A stretch of DNA of 18,225 bases from Eimeria necatrix (GCF_000499385.1 NW_013655323.1:18680-36904), one strand, 5' to 3'; positions 8,177 to 16,341 are shown, counted from the stretch's first letter. A program made the numbers and translations. The notes: generated from the letters alone by a model not told the origin.

Positions 8177-8527
8177 GGAGCAGCAGCGGGGGGCCCCCAT
8201 AGAGAAACAATTATTTAATTAATTTATTTAATTAAATAAATTAATTAAATAAAATAAATAAAATAATTAATAAATTAAATAAATAAATAAATAAACTGAT
8301 TGGCCGGACTGGCAGCGGCTGAGGCAGTTCCTTCGTTTCGGCGAGTTTTAATTAAATATAAATTAAATATAAAATAAATTTAGAATAAATGCAAATAAAT
8401 TTAATCAAATATAAAATAAATATAAAATAAATATAATTAAATATATTTGAAAGTAAAAATAAAAGTAAAATAGAGTTGAATGTGAAAGTGGAAAGAGGCA
8501 AATACAGCTTGGCCCTAGCTTGAACTG
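8177..8527. other. AT-rich 3' flank of gene 1
   Basis: After the stop codon come about 350 bp dominated by AATTAAAT / AAATAAAT units (8208-8296 and 8345-8470), split by a short GC-richer piece at 8297-8345. It contains several AATAAA-like hexamers, so polyadenylation of gene 1 could occur here, but no single site can be singled out. No gene is seen. Confidence 0.6.
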
Positions 8528-8563
8528 AGGGTTTAGGGTTTAGGGTTTAGGGTTTAGGGTTTT
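8528..8563. repeat. TTTAGGG telomere-like array (5 copies)
   Basis: Five TTTAGGG units ending TTTTGGG, at the boundary between the AT-rich flank and the CTG-rich block. Confidence 0.95.
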
Positions 8564-8620
8564 GGGTCCTCAAGACTCCGCAGCCCTTCCCAGAAGAACT
8601 CCCTGCAGTGAGTGCAATTG

Positions 8621-9170
8621 GGCTGTTGCTGCAGCTGCTGTCGCTGCAGCGGCTGCTGCTGCAGCAGCAGCTGTTGCAGCAGCTGCTGCTGCTGCAGCAG
8701 CTGTTGCTGCTGCAGCGGCTGTTGCTGCTGCAGCTGCTAGCGCTACCGTGAAGACAAGACACTGGCCGATCAAGACATGAGGGGCAGCCTGCTGCTAGCA
8801 GCAGCAGCAGCTGCTGCTGCTGCTGCTGCTGCAACAGCTCCTACTGCTGCTGCAGCAAGTGCTGCCGCTACTACTGCTACTGCTACTGTAATAATCGCTG
8901 CTGCTGGTACGAAAGTGCTGCTGCTTCTGGGGGAGCTGCTGCTGCTGCTGCTGCAAAAGCTGCTGCTGCTGCTGCTGCTGCTGCAGCCCTGAGCACTCTC
9001 AGAAGCAGCAGGTGGGTGTTGAATAGGAGATTAATAAAAGCGGCAACCAGCAGCAGCAACAGCAGCAGCAGCAGCAGCAGCACCTGCTGCTGGCTTTTAA
9101 CCTGCTTTGGCTGCCTGCTGCTGCTGCCGCGCCGTTTGCTCCTGCTGCTGAATAACCTGATTTTGCTGCT
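8621..9170. repeat. CTG-rich tract with short CAG reversals
   Basis: Imperfect CTG triplets dominate. There are several CTGCAGCAG switch points (about 8640-8735), a CAG block at 8798-8814 and another at 9046-9080. All six frames are largely open and translate to Ala, Leu, Cys, Ser or Gln polymers. I see no non-repetitive peptide long enough to call a gene. By orientation (CTG on +) any coding here would more likely be on the minus strand. Confidence 0.75.
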
Positions 9171-9474
9171 TGCTGCTGCTGCTGAATAACCTGATCTTGC
9201 TGCTTGCTGCTGCTGCTTGCTGCTGCTGCTTGCTGCTGCTGCTTGCTGCTGCTGCTTGCTGCTGCTGCTGCTTGCTGCTGCTGCTTGCTGCTGCTGCTTG
9301 CTGCTGCTGCTTGCTGCTGCTGCTTGCTGCTGCTGCTTGCTGCTTGCTGCTGCTTGCTGCTGCTGCTTGCTGCTTCTGCTTGCTGCTGCTGCTTGCTGCT
9401 GCTGCTTGCTGCTGCTGCTTGCTGCTGCTGCTTGCTGCTGCTCCTTGCTGCTGCTGCTTGCTGCTGCTGCTTGC
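9170..9474. repeat. 13 bp minisatellite CTTGCTGCTGCTG
   Basis: About twenty tandem copies of CTTGCTGCTGCTG, with occasional 10 bp and 16 bp units. Because 13 is not a multiple of three, each + frame reads a 13-residue cycle of Leu, Ala and Cys blocks, and the minus strand reads Ala, Ser, Lys, Gln cycles. All frames stay open without selection, so the long frames across this block on both strands are not evidence for genes. Confidence 0.9.
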
Positions 9475-9542
9475 CTTTTTTCCGTGCACGGCAGCAGCTG
9501 CTGATACCGCGCCGCCGCTAGCTACGACCTGCTGGCATTGCT

Positions 9543-9739
9543 GCTGCAGCTGCACCTGCTGCTGCAGTTGCTGCTGCTGCTGCTGCTGCTGCAGTTGCTG
9601 CTGCTGCTGCTGCAGCGCGTCCGTTGCCGCTGCTGGTGCTGCAGCGCGTGTTGCTGCTGCTGCACCCGCTGGTGCCGCTGCGCGCGCCGCCCACACGGCA
9701 GCAGCGCGTTCCGCCGCTGCCGCTGCCGCTGCCGCTGCC

Positions 9740-9772
<33 letters not shown>
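9543..9772. repeat. CTG-to-CAG switching triplet tract
   Basis: CTG-oriented runs (9543-9615, 9649-9675) are followed by a GCCGCTGCC stretch (9711-9741) and then a CAG run (9739-9770). The orientation of the triplet reverses here, and to the right CAG on the + strand predominates. Confidence 0.8.
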
Positions 9773-9773
<1 letters not shown>

Positions 9774-9812
9774 CTTCACTGTGGGGTCCAGGGGTGGGGG
9801 CGTGCTGCTGCG

Positions 9813-9955
9813 ATGGAAGCAAAAAGGAAAACGTTTGCTGCAGTGCCAAGTGCGTGGAGAGCAGCGTGGGCCAAGGCGCTGGGCCAGTGCTGGTTTGCTG
9901 CAGCAAAAGCCCAGCTGAGCGCATGCAGCCCCAAAAGCGGCAGCAGCAGCGCGAA
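9813..9955 (+). CDS. Candidate first exon of an uncertain gene (gene 2)
   Basis: An ATG in a reasonable context (GCGATGGAA) opens a 48-codon segment beginning MEAKRKTFAAVPSAWRAAWA and continuing KALGQCWFAAAKAQLSA. It ends at a consensus 5' splice site (GCGAA|GTAAGC) in phase 2, just before an in-frame TAA. The peptide is non-repetitive, basic and amphipathic, unlike its surroundings, and could be a targeting or helical N-terminus. The matching acceptor could not be fixed, because three + frames are open downstream. It could also be chance in a stop-poor region. Confidence 0.35.
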
Positions 9956-10689
9956 GTAAGCAGCAGCAGCAGCAGCAGGCGCGCGCAGCAGCGCAGCAGC
10001 GCAGCAGCAGCAAAGCACCCCGCGGGCCACCCACAGGTCCAGCCAGCGCCGCCAACACAGCCGCGGGCAGCTCCAGTGCAGCAGCGAAGACACAAACAGC
10101 AGCAAAGACAAATGGCCCAGCAGCAAACAGTCGCAGCAAAAAGCAATTATGGGATTTACGCAAAGACACAAAGAAGACAGCAGCAGCAAACGCTCGCACT
10201 GCAGCGGCAGGTACCGCCCGGACCCGTCCAGCAGCAGCAGGGGGGGCCCCCCTGCTTCTTCCCCCTGCTGCAGCGGCAGCAGCAAAGACACCCACCACCG
10301 CGCAGCAGCAGCGAGGCCCCTCTTCTGCGCCTCGGGGGGCCCCCCCGCGACCGGGGGGGCCCCGGAGGGGCCCCCACCGGGGGCCCCAGCGGGGGCCCCA
10401 GGGGGAGGGGGGCCCCCAGGGGGAAGGGGGCCCCCAGGGGGAGGGGGGCCCCCAGGGGGGGCCTCCGGGACCGCGGGGGGGCCCCAGCACCAGCAGGGGC
10501 CCTCAGGGGGGCCCCCGCGGGGCAGCGCCCGCTGCTCCTCCTGCAGCAAAGGGGGCGGGGGGCCCTCGGGGGCCCCCCCGCCCTCGGGGGGCCCCCGGGG
10601 GCCCCCAGGTGACCCGGGGGGGGGCCCGCACAGCGCGCCCCCGGGGGCGCTCAGGGGGGCCCCCATCGGCCACAAAACGCCAAAACTGA
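9919..10689 (+). CDS. Candidate coding frame without ATG (gene 2 body)
   Basis: Between a TGA at 9916-9918 and a TGA at 10687 one + frame is open for 256 codons but contains no ATG, so it can only be coding as a downstream exon. It reads Lys/Ala/Thr/Ser-rich sequence such as AAAKTQTAAKTNGPAANSRS and KKQLWDLRKDTKKTAAANAR, then a Gly-Pro-Arg tail with GEGGPQ repeats (18 bp units near 10405-10455). Its composition recalls basic chromatin-type tails, but no family is recognised. Two other + frames and several minus frames are also open here through GGGGCCCC blocks, so the choice rests only on the protein-like character of 10037-10230. Confidence 0.3.
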   Translation, partial: AHAAPKAAAAARSKQQQQQQARAAAQQRSSSKAPRGPPTGPASAANTAAGSSSAAAKTQTAAKTNGPAANSRSKKQLWDLRKDTKKTAAANARTAAAGTARTRPAAAGGAPLLLPPAAAAAAKTPTTAQQQRGPSSAPRGAPPRPGGPRRGPHRGPQRGPQGEGGPQGEGGPQGEGGPQGGPPGPRGGPSTSRGPQGGPRGAAPAAPPAAKGAGGPRGPPRPRGAPGGPQVTRGGARTARPRGRSGGPPSATKRQN

Positions 10690-10995
10690 ACCCTGAGGGG
10701 CCCCTAAGCCTCATAAACCCCGAAAAACTCGAAAACCCAGAAGGGGGGCCCCCACACTCAGCAGAACCCCCCGAAGAGGCGCACTCCAGGGGCCCCGGGG
10801 GGCCCCCGGGGGCCCCCGGGGGCCCCGGGGGGCCCCCAGGGACTTGGGGCCCCCGACTAGCTGCAGCAGACTTCGCAGGGTCCAGCTGGGGGGCCCCCTC
10901 GCGCAGCAGCGCAGTGTCGACTGCGCAGGGGGCCCCCGGGGGGCCCCCTGCAGCAAGCGGCGCCCCCCCAAACATGCTGCAGGGGCCCCCAAGGG
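10240..10995. repeat. GGGGCCCC-rich low-complexity block
   Basis: Dense runs of GGGGGCCCCC and GGGGGGCCCCC occur, with one non-GC-rich interruption at about 10668-10742 (a degenerate AAACCC-like stretch). Because GGGGCCCC is its own reverse complement, frames on both strands remain open (up to 399 codons on minus, 283 on plus). These are not annotated separately. Confidence 0.85.
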
Positions 10996-11000
10996 TTTAA

Positions 11001-11121
11001 AAGAATTAAAATTAAATAAATAATAAATTACATTAAAGGACAATCTACTCGCCGAGGGAATGGGGAGAGAAAAGGGGGTGAAGGGGGGAGACCAATGGTG
11101 CGGCGGCAGGCAGCACGGTGG

Positions 11122-11163
<42 letters not shown>

Positions 11164-11648
11164 GGAGAAGTCAAAGCAACAAATAAACCCTCCTTAAACC
11201 AATTAAAACGATAAATAAAACAAACTAAAGCAGAAAAGCAGGAGAAGGCAGCAAATTCAGCAGCAGCACACAGACCCGAGCGCCGCTCGCGCTCATGGTG
11301 CTGCTGCAGCAGCAGCAGCAGTGCAGCGGCTGCAGCAGCAGCAGCTCAGCAGCAGCAGCAGCAGCAGCAGACTGCCTTGCAGGCTGCTGCAGCCTGCCAG
11401 CAAGCATAAATCAGTTCAATTTGATTTTATTTTCACTTTTTCATTTAATTAATTTAAAAGAATAATTAAAAACAAAACAAACAACAACCCCCCAAAGGGG
11501 CACTGCAGCAGCGGGGGCCCCCGGGGGGCCCCCGGGGGCCCCCGGGGCCTCAAAAGCAAAAAAATAAATTTGAATAATTAGGCCGAATTAAATATTAAAA
11601 TTCTCCTAATTATTTGATGCTTCAATTTCTTTGCTACTTTTATACCTC
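11001..11648. other. Mixed non-coding spacer
   Basis: AT-rich patches (11000-11040, 11180-11225, 11405-11490, 11555-11640) alternate with a (CTG)13 run at 11123-11162, a CAG/CTG block at 11299-11370 and a small GGGGGCCCCC cluster at 11513-11549. No frame of convincing composition is seen. The CTG run at 11123 and the CAG runs near 11300 and 11345 are complementary. Confidence 0.6.
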
Positions 11649-11792
11649 AAACCCTAAACCCTAAACCCTAAACCCTAAACCCTAAACCCTGAACGCAAAA
11701 CACTGAACCGTGAACCTAAACCCTACACCCTAAACCCTAAACAATGAACCCTAAACCCTAAACCCTAAACCCTAAACCCTAAACCCTAACCC
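11649..11792. repeat. AAACCCT array, partly degenerate
   Basis: Six perfect AAACCCT units (11649-11690), a degenerate middle (AACCGTGAACC, ACACCC, ACAATGAACC), and a second perfect stretch to 11792. Confidence 0.95.
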
Positions 11793-11881
11793 GCACACTC
11801 GCAAACGTTCGCGGGTTTTTTGTCTTCCGCATTTGCACATGAAGAGAAACGCCCCGAAAATAACTAAACAAAATTAGACAT

Positions 11882-11883
11882 AA

Positions 11884-11934
<51 letters not shown>

Positions 11935-11959
11935 ACAGATAAATAAATAAATAAATAAA
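11882..11959. repeat. AATA tetranucleotide microsatellite
   Basis: About 78 bp of (AATA)n with one ACAG interruption near 11935. Confidence 0.95.
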
Positions 11960-12037
11960 ATTTGTGTCTTTGCATTTGGAATCGAAGGCCTTCATGTTAT
12001 ATTTTCTTTTCGTGTTGCCTGGGTGCTCCCGTTTCAA

Positions 12038-12216
12038 GGGTTTAGGTTTACGGCCTAGGCTTTCGGGTTCAGCGTTTAGGGTTTAGGGTTTAGGGTTTAG
12101 GGTTTAGGGTTTAGGGTTTAGGGTTTAGGGTTTAGGGTTTTTTAGGGTTTAGGGTTTAGGGTTTAGGGTTTAGGGTTTTAGGGTTTAGGGTTTAGGGTTT
12201 AGGGTTTAGGGTTTAG
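12038..12216. repeat. TTTAGGG array (about 20 copies)
   Basis: One of the two longest heptamer arrays in the window. A degenerate start (12038-12073) is followed by near-perfect TTTAGGG, with slips to TTTTTTAGGG and TTTTAGGG near 12138 and 12176. It is opposed to the AAACCCT array at 11649-11792, about 280 bp away. Confidence 0.95.
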
Positions 12217-12400
12217 ACCACTGCGAGAATAGTGACTGCGAAGGCCTCCAGGTGGCGCTTCACGAGGGGCAGTTTGGAAGACAGCGCAGCCAAACGTGGC
12301 GCGGTACTACGCGGACGCGAACGTAAACCGCCCGAGGCAGTATTGGGATTAGCGCTGTAACTCCAGCGTGTGGGGGTTTTGTCTTCATGCACTACTGGAA
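12217..12400. other. Unique island beside heptamer array, possible exon or RNA
   Basis: About 180 bp of non-repetitive sequence with roughly balanced base composition, between the TTTAGGG array and AT-rich DNA. A + frame is open from the last TTTAG of the array (12217) for 46 codons, including SRWRFTRGSLEDSAAKRG, to a TAA near 12358. The array end could act as a 3' splice site. There is no start codon and no family match that I can see. A structured RNA is an alternative, but no tRNA or 5S features are present. Confidence 0.3.
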
Positions 12401-12760
12401 AGCGGAAGACGAATTGAAATTGAATTATATTTTTGAAATTATGTTTTTAAATTATATTTTTAAATTATATTTGTTTAAATTAAAAATCAAAATAAATATT
12501 TCAGCTTTTAATTTTAATCAGCTCAAGTCAATTTGCTGCTTTGGCCTGCGCGCTGTGGCCGGCTGAGGTGTCTGTACACCTCAGCGCCTACAGGCGCATT
12601 TTTAATAAAAATATTTTCTCCTTTTTTGGCAAATCTATTACAGATATAAATCCATTAAAAGGGGAATGTATATATTAATATATTTTATATTTATATATTT
12701 TAAATATATTTGTGCGTTTGTGCAGATCTTTTTAAACACACTTTGTGGAAATTGAGGTGT
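12401..12760. other. AT-rich intergenic DNA with a 9 bp stem-loop
   Basis: Strongly A/T-rich (TTAAATTATATTT units near 12420-12480; ATATATT near 12665-12715). It contains the GC-richer palindrome at 12563-12584. No gene is seen. Confidence 0.6.
12563..12584. repeat. Perfect stem-loop, CTGAGGTGT / ACACCTCAG arms
   Basis: Nine-base arms CTGAGGTGT and ACACCTCAG flank the four-base loop CTGT. This is the most complete copy of a GGTGT-4N-ACACC palindrome found repeatedly between 12.5 and 14.9 kb. It could be a protein-binding site or a hairpin. It is not followed by a T-run, and this is eukaryotic DNA, so it is not a terminator. Confidence 0.8.
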
Positions 12761-12778
12761 ATGTACACAGCAGTGCCC

Positions 12779-12861
12779 TTGCATGCGCATGCATGTGGCC
12801 TTGCATGCGCATGCATGCGGCCTTGCATGCGCATGCATGCGCATGCATGCACATGCATGCG
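12779..12861. repeat. TGCATGC-rich tandem repeat, 22 bp unit
   Basis: Units of about 22 bp, CTTGCATGCGCATGCATGYG with GC, are repeated, then GCATGC runs continue to 12861. A further pair (TTGCATGCGCATGCATGC) lies at 12903-12920. TGCATGC is a known recognition core of some ApiAP2 factors in apicomplexans, so this could be a binding-site cluster. That role here is inference. Confidence 0.85.
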
Positions 12862-13640
12862 CAAAAAGGCCTCTCTATGGTGAGGAATAAAATGTATTAT
12901 TATTGCATGCGCATGCATGCAGAGAAAGACATATTTAGGTAATTCTATTTCCCAGAAAAATACCAAAAATAGAGAAAAAAAAGGGAAAAAGAAAAGTTTT
13001 GAAGTTTTTCATGTAAAACGAAAAGACGCAAAGATGTGCATGGGCTGAAGTTCAAATCTCAGGTGTACGTACACTTGGTTGCTGCTGCACATATTGTATT
13101 TGTTCCATTATTTATTGCATTAAATTTATTAGAAGTCGGAAGTAAAAACGCAAAAATAGATATTTGGACCTTTTAAAGCTCTCTAAATGGACTTGTAAAG
13201 GCCCTTTGGATTTGCATGCGGCCAGGGCAACTCTTCTAAAAATAAAATTATGAACACACATTTGCATGCATGCATGCATGCATGCATGCTCCCGAATCGG
13301 CGGATATATATTTCTATGTTTTTGTGCACAAGCGCTAAAATGAATATCTTTTCCTTTCCCTTCCGCAGTTGCCTTTTTTAAATGAAATATAATTATTTAA
13401 AATGCATTTATTTGCAGCTTCAAATTTGTGTAGCTCTTGAGATCCAGGTGTACATACACCGGGCGCTTCCGTACACACACGCAGGTGTACATACAGGCAT
13501 GTATAAGTAGACCAAGATATTCCCGTTTGCATGCACATTAATACATTTATTTTATTTATATTTGTTCATTTACATTTGCATTATATCATTTCATATTTGT
13601 TTTATTTTATTCGTGTTTTTGGCCTCTTTTGAATCTGTAT
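12862..13640. other. AT-rich intergenic DNA, no gene seen
   Basis: About 780 bp of A/T-rich DNA with scattered palindromes and TGCATGCA runs. Short frames up to 67-88 codons on either strand are dominated by translated TGCATGC or AT-rich DNA and are not credible. The segment may be the distal upstream region of the TRAPPC9 gene. Confidence 0.55.
13263..13289. repeat. TGCA tetranucleotide run
   Basis: (TGCA)6-7, giving overlapping TGCATGCA sites in a row within AT-rich DNA. Confidence 0.95.
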
Positions 13641-14317
13641 ACAGCTTAGAAGAAAGCCAACAAGAGCCCCCCAGCCCAAAAGGCGGGCCTGCCGGCCGCA
13701 GGCTGGAATTAAAAGGAATTAAAATTGAAATGGTTTAATTTTGAAAAATAATTTGAGGGAAAAAGAAACAAATTCAAAAAGAAGTGAAGAGCTGCTGCGG
13801 AAGGCGGTCTGGCTCAGTGGGCGGCAGGGGGGCGGCGCGCAGGGGTCACTTTCGCGTGAAAAGCGCTAAAATGCATTTATTTAGACAAATACATGAAATT
13901 AAATATTTATTTTTAATTCAATTAAATATTAAAAGAAGAAAGAAACGCAAAAGAGCGCCAAAAGGCGCTCCCGCGCGAGCACGCAGGCGACGGGGTGTCT
14001 GCGCAGACAGCCGAGCCGCGGGAGCCCGCGGGCTCTGGAGCCGGGATTTCTTTTTAAAAAAGAGAAAAAGAAGTTTGAAAATAAAAGTAAAAAGAGAAAG
14101 TATTTAATAATTGGAAAGAAATGGTTTAAAAGGCGAGACGGGGGCGGAGCCGGGCGCTAGCGCATGCAGCGGTTCGGGGTGTCTGTACAGCTGGCGAGTC
14201 GGCCCGGGGGCGTTTTGGGGCTTTCCGGGCGAATTCTTTCGGAAAAAACCGAAAAAAAGACTCAAAAAGGAGTTTTTTTGCAAGTTTTTGCAAGTTTTTG
14301 CGGCCCAGAGCGTCCCA
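13641..14317 (+). promoter_or_regulatory. Upstream region of the TRAPPC9 homologue
   Basis: A/T-rich and G/C-rich patches alternate. The region contains GCATGCAG (14162) and a partial dispersed palindrome GGTGTCTGTACAGC (14178-14191) within 160 bp of the predicted start. The coding frame is open upstream of the start back to about 14111 but contains no ATG before 14318, so this stretch is likely 5' untranslated sequence or promoter. No defined core promoter element can be named. Confidence 0.4.
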
Positions 14318-14505
14318 ATGGCCAGCGGGGCCCCCGACTCCTCCCTTCGGGACGCCTGGAGGGTCCTCGTGGTGCTGCAGCCCTCTGCAGCGACCCCGCC
14401 CTCCTTCGCGGCTCTCTTTTGCCTGGCCCTTTGCCGCCGCTTCTCCTCGCTGCCGCTCTCCAGTTTGCTGCTGCGCCCCGGGGACCCCTGCGCCGCGCCC
14501 TTCCT

Positions 14506-14564
<59 letters not shown>

Positions 14565-14965
14565 GCGGGGGGCCCCCCAGCGGCCACTTGACCTTCTCCT
14601 TCGTCACCCCACAGTACCCCAACAGCCCCTGGGCGGATCTTCACTTCCACAAACAAGTCTTGGGGGCCCTCGCCCTCCACATCCCCTGGGGTGTACGTAC
14701 ACCCCAAACAGCTGCACATACACCCCAAGCAGCTGCACAGACACCCCAGCCAGGTGTACATACACCCCAAGTAGCTGCACAGACACCCCAGCCAGGTGTA
14801 CAGACACCCCAGCGAGGTGTACAGACACCGCAGGGAGCTGCAGATACACCCCAAGGAGCTGCGGAGACACCTGAGGAGGAGGCGAGAAAAGTTGCTGCTG
14901 CTTTTTCGCGCGCCATTTCGCAGCAGTACCCCACAGTCCTCGTTAAAAGGGCCTTTTGCGTGCTG

Positions 14966-15000
<35 letters not shown>

Positions 15001-15058
15001 GCCAGCAGCAGCAGCAGGGCCGGCGGAGCCTGCAGCAGCAGCAGACGCAGCAGCAGAG

Positions 15059-15093
<35 letters not shown>

Positions 15094-15385
15094 GGGCGAG
15101 GAAGCAGTCTTTCTGTCCTCCGATTTATGGAGCCTGTTGGCTTCCTCAGCTGGGGGGCCCCCCGGGGGCCCCCCGGGGCCCCTGGGGGTGCCTCTGGGGG
15201 CCCCCGGGGGCCCCCGGGATGCCATTTTGGCGGAGATTGAAAAGGCCCTGGAGGGCCCCATGAGGGCCTTTGGGGCCCTTCTGCTGCAGCAGCTGGGGGC
15301 CCTCGTGCTGCAGCCAGTGGAGAAGTGGGGGCTGCTGCTGACTCCTTTGGACGGGGCCCCCTTGCCTCCAGCAGAGCCGGGCTCT

Positions 15386-15423
<38 letters not shown>

Positions 15424-15916
15424 CGGGGGGCCCCTGCCCCCAGGGGTGGGGCCCCTCGCGGGGGCCCCCAGCATCCCAGGGGTACCCTCTGGTGCTGCTG
15501 CTTTGCTGCGGCTGCTGCCTTCGCGGCTGCAGAAGCGAAAGGCCGATTTGCTGCTGCTGGGGGGGGCCCCCGCAGCAGCAGCACAGCTGTACCTTGCTGC
15601 AGCAGAAGCAGCAAGGGCCCACGGAGACACAATCTGGCAAGCAGCAGCAGTTGAGGGCCAAGCTGCTGCAGTTTATGCCCACCTGCAGCCGCTGCTGGGG
15701 GCCCCCCTGGGTTCGGGGGGCCCCCCGCAGCTGCTGGGGGCCCCTGGCGGCCTGCGGGGGGAGTCGGCGGAAGCAGCAGCAGCAGCTCCCGCTGCAGCAG
15801 CAGCAGCAGCCGCCGTCGCGCCTGCAGCAGCAGCAGCGGGAGCAGCAGCAGCAGCGGGGGCAGCAGCAGGAGACGGCGGCGAGAAGGAGGGCCCGCTGCA
15901 GCGCAGCAACTCCCTG

Positions 15917-15959
<43 letters not shown>

Positions 15960-16258
15960 AGCAGGGGCCCCCAAACAAAGTGCTGCTGAACCCTTTTCCC
16001 CCCAGCATTGAGGCCATTCTGCAGCAGTACCAGCAGCGGCGCTCGGGGGGGCCCCCCTCGGGGGCCCCCCCTGGGGGCCCCCCGGGGGGCCCCCCCAGCG
16101 GGGAAGCAGCAGCGGGCAGGGGTTTGCCGCTGCTGCAGCCGCTGGGGGCCGGGGGGGGCCCCTTTGGGGGCCCCTTTGGGGGCCCCTTTGGGGGGCCCCT
16201 GCGAGGCCACGGCAGCGAGAAGGAGACAGAGAGAAGGGCCCTGGCTGAGCAAGTAGAG
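14318..16258 (+). CDS. TRAPPC9: TRAPPC9/Trs120 homologue, exon 1 (TRAPPII subunit)
   Basis: TRAPPC9 (yeast Trs120) is a subunit of TRAPPII, the guanine-nucleotide exchange complex for Rab11/Ypt31-type GTPases at the Golgi and endosomes. ATG 14318 (CCAATGG) is the first in-frame ATG. Blocks matching the known TRAPPC9 N-terminal half, in order: WRVLVVLQPS (residues 13-22; family LLVVVQPVG); SPWADLHFHKQVLGALAL (about 106-123; family EWGDFQTHRKVVGLITI); FSRAISQQYPTVLVKRAF (about 196-213); EKWGLLLTPLDG (about 337); KRKADLLLLGG then AAQLYLAAAEAARAHGDTIW and AAAVEGQAAAVY (about 405-455, the helical repeat 'DFLWLGAALEG' block); and PPSIEAILQQYQQ (about 560). Between them lie poly-Ser, poly-Ala, Gly-Pro and a nine-unit heptapeptide repeat, absent from the family. 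The exon ends in phase 0 at GAG|GTGCGT. The homology call was made by eye. Confidence 0.8.
14503..14562 (+). repeat. AGC run encoding poly-Ser in TRAPPC9
   Basis: An uninterrupted (AGC)19-20 run read as Ser between two conserved blocks of the TRAPPC9 N-terminus. Confidence 0.95.
14690..14878 (+). repeat. 21 bp tandem repeat encoding (GV/AA)xTPQx in TRAPPC9
   Basis: Nine contiguous 21 bp units start at 14690, 14711, 14732, 14753, 14774, 14795, 14816, 14837 and 14858. They alternate between GGTGTAC- and GCTGCA- beginnings and all carry an ACACCCCA- or ACACCGCA-like core. In the TRAPPC9 frame they read GVRTPQT, AAHTPQA, AAQTPQP, GVHTPQV and so on. The GGTGTAC units contain the palindrome that is dispersed in the intergenic DNA upstream. 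The repeat sits between the HKQVLGALAL block and the FSRAISQQYP block. Confidence 0.95.
14966..15098 (+). repeat. GCA runs encoding poly-Ala in TRAPPC9
   Basis: Three or more GCA runs separated by Glu-Pro, Gly-Pro and Asp codons give Ala-rich sequence of about 44 residues. Further poly-Ala tracts in the same exon are at 15386-15422 (GCA), 15770-15870 (mixed) and 15917-15960 (GCT). Confidence 0.9.
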
Positions 16259-16305
16259 GTGCGTTTGTTTCTGTGCTGCTGCTGCCTCCTCGTGCTGCTG
16301 CTGCT

Positions 16306-16341
<36 letters not shown>

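Larger units (their letters stand above)
12755..13497. repeat. Dispersed GGTGTA-NN-TACACC-like palindromes (four copies)
   Basis: Copies lie at about 12755-12770 (AGGTGTATGTACACAG), 13061-13076 (AGGTGTACGTACACTT), 13446-13460 (AGGTGTACATACACC) and 13482-13496 (CAGGTGTACATACAG). The core GTGTACNTACAC is symmetric. The copies are scattered singly in AT-rich DNA, not in tandem. Confidence 0.75.

Noticed and set aside
9097..10612. 480-codon + frame and 349-codon minus frame over the 9.1-10.6 kb region
   Set aside because: Both are mostly the 13 bp minisatellite and triplet runs in translation, with frames kept open by the repeat. The non-repeat parts of the + frame are interrupted by better splice-bounded alternatives.
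9776..10975. 399-codon minus-strand frame in the GGGGCCCC block
   Set aside because: Its openness follows from the self-complementary repeat. The few non-repeat segments do not form a recognisable or more protein-like sequence than the + strand frames, although a minus-strand gene cannot be excluded outright.
13799..13870. tRNA-like D-arm sequence (TCTGGCTCAGTGGGC)
   Set aside because: No matching T-arm (GGTTCRANNC) at the right distance and no acceptor-stem complementarity, so it is not a tRNA gene.
13784..14107. 107-codon basic + frame upstream of TRAPPC9
   Set aside because: It begins at a GTG, not an ATG, and its Lys/Arg content mirrors A/G-rich DNA. There is no splice-bounded structure.
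14111..14317. N-terminal extension of the TRAPPC9 frame starting at 14111
   Set aside because: The codon at 14111 is TTG. The first in-frame ATG is 14318, directly before the first conserved block, and the upstream residues have no similarity to the family.
14690..14878. The 21 bp repeat as an intron or CRISPR-like array
   Set aside because: Units are contiguous with no unique spacers, the period keeps the TRAPPC9 frame, and conserved TRAPPC9 blocks continue in the same frame on both sides.
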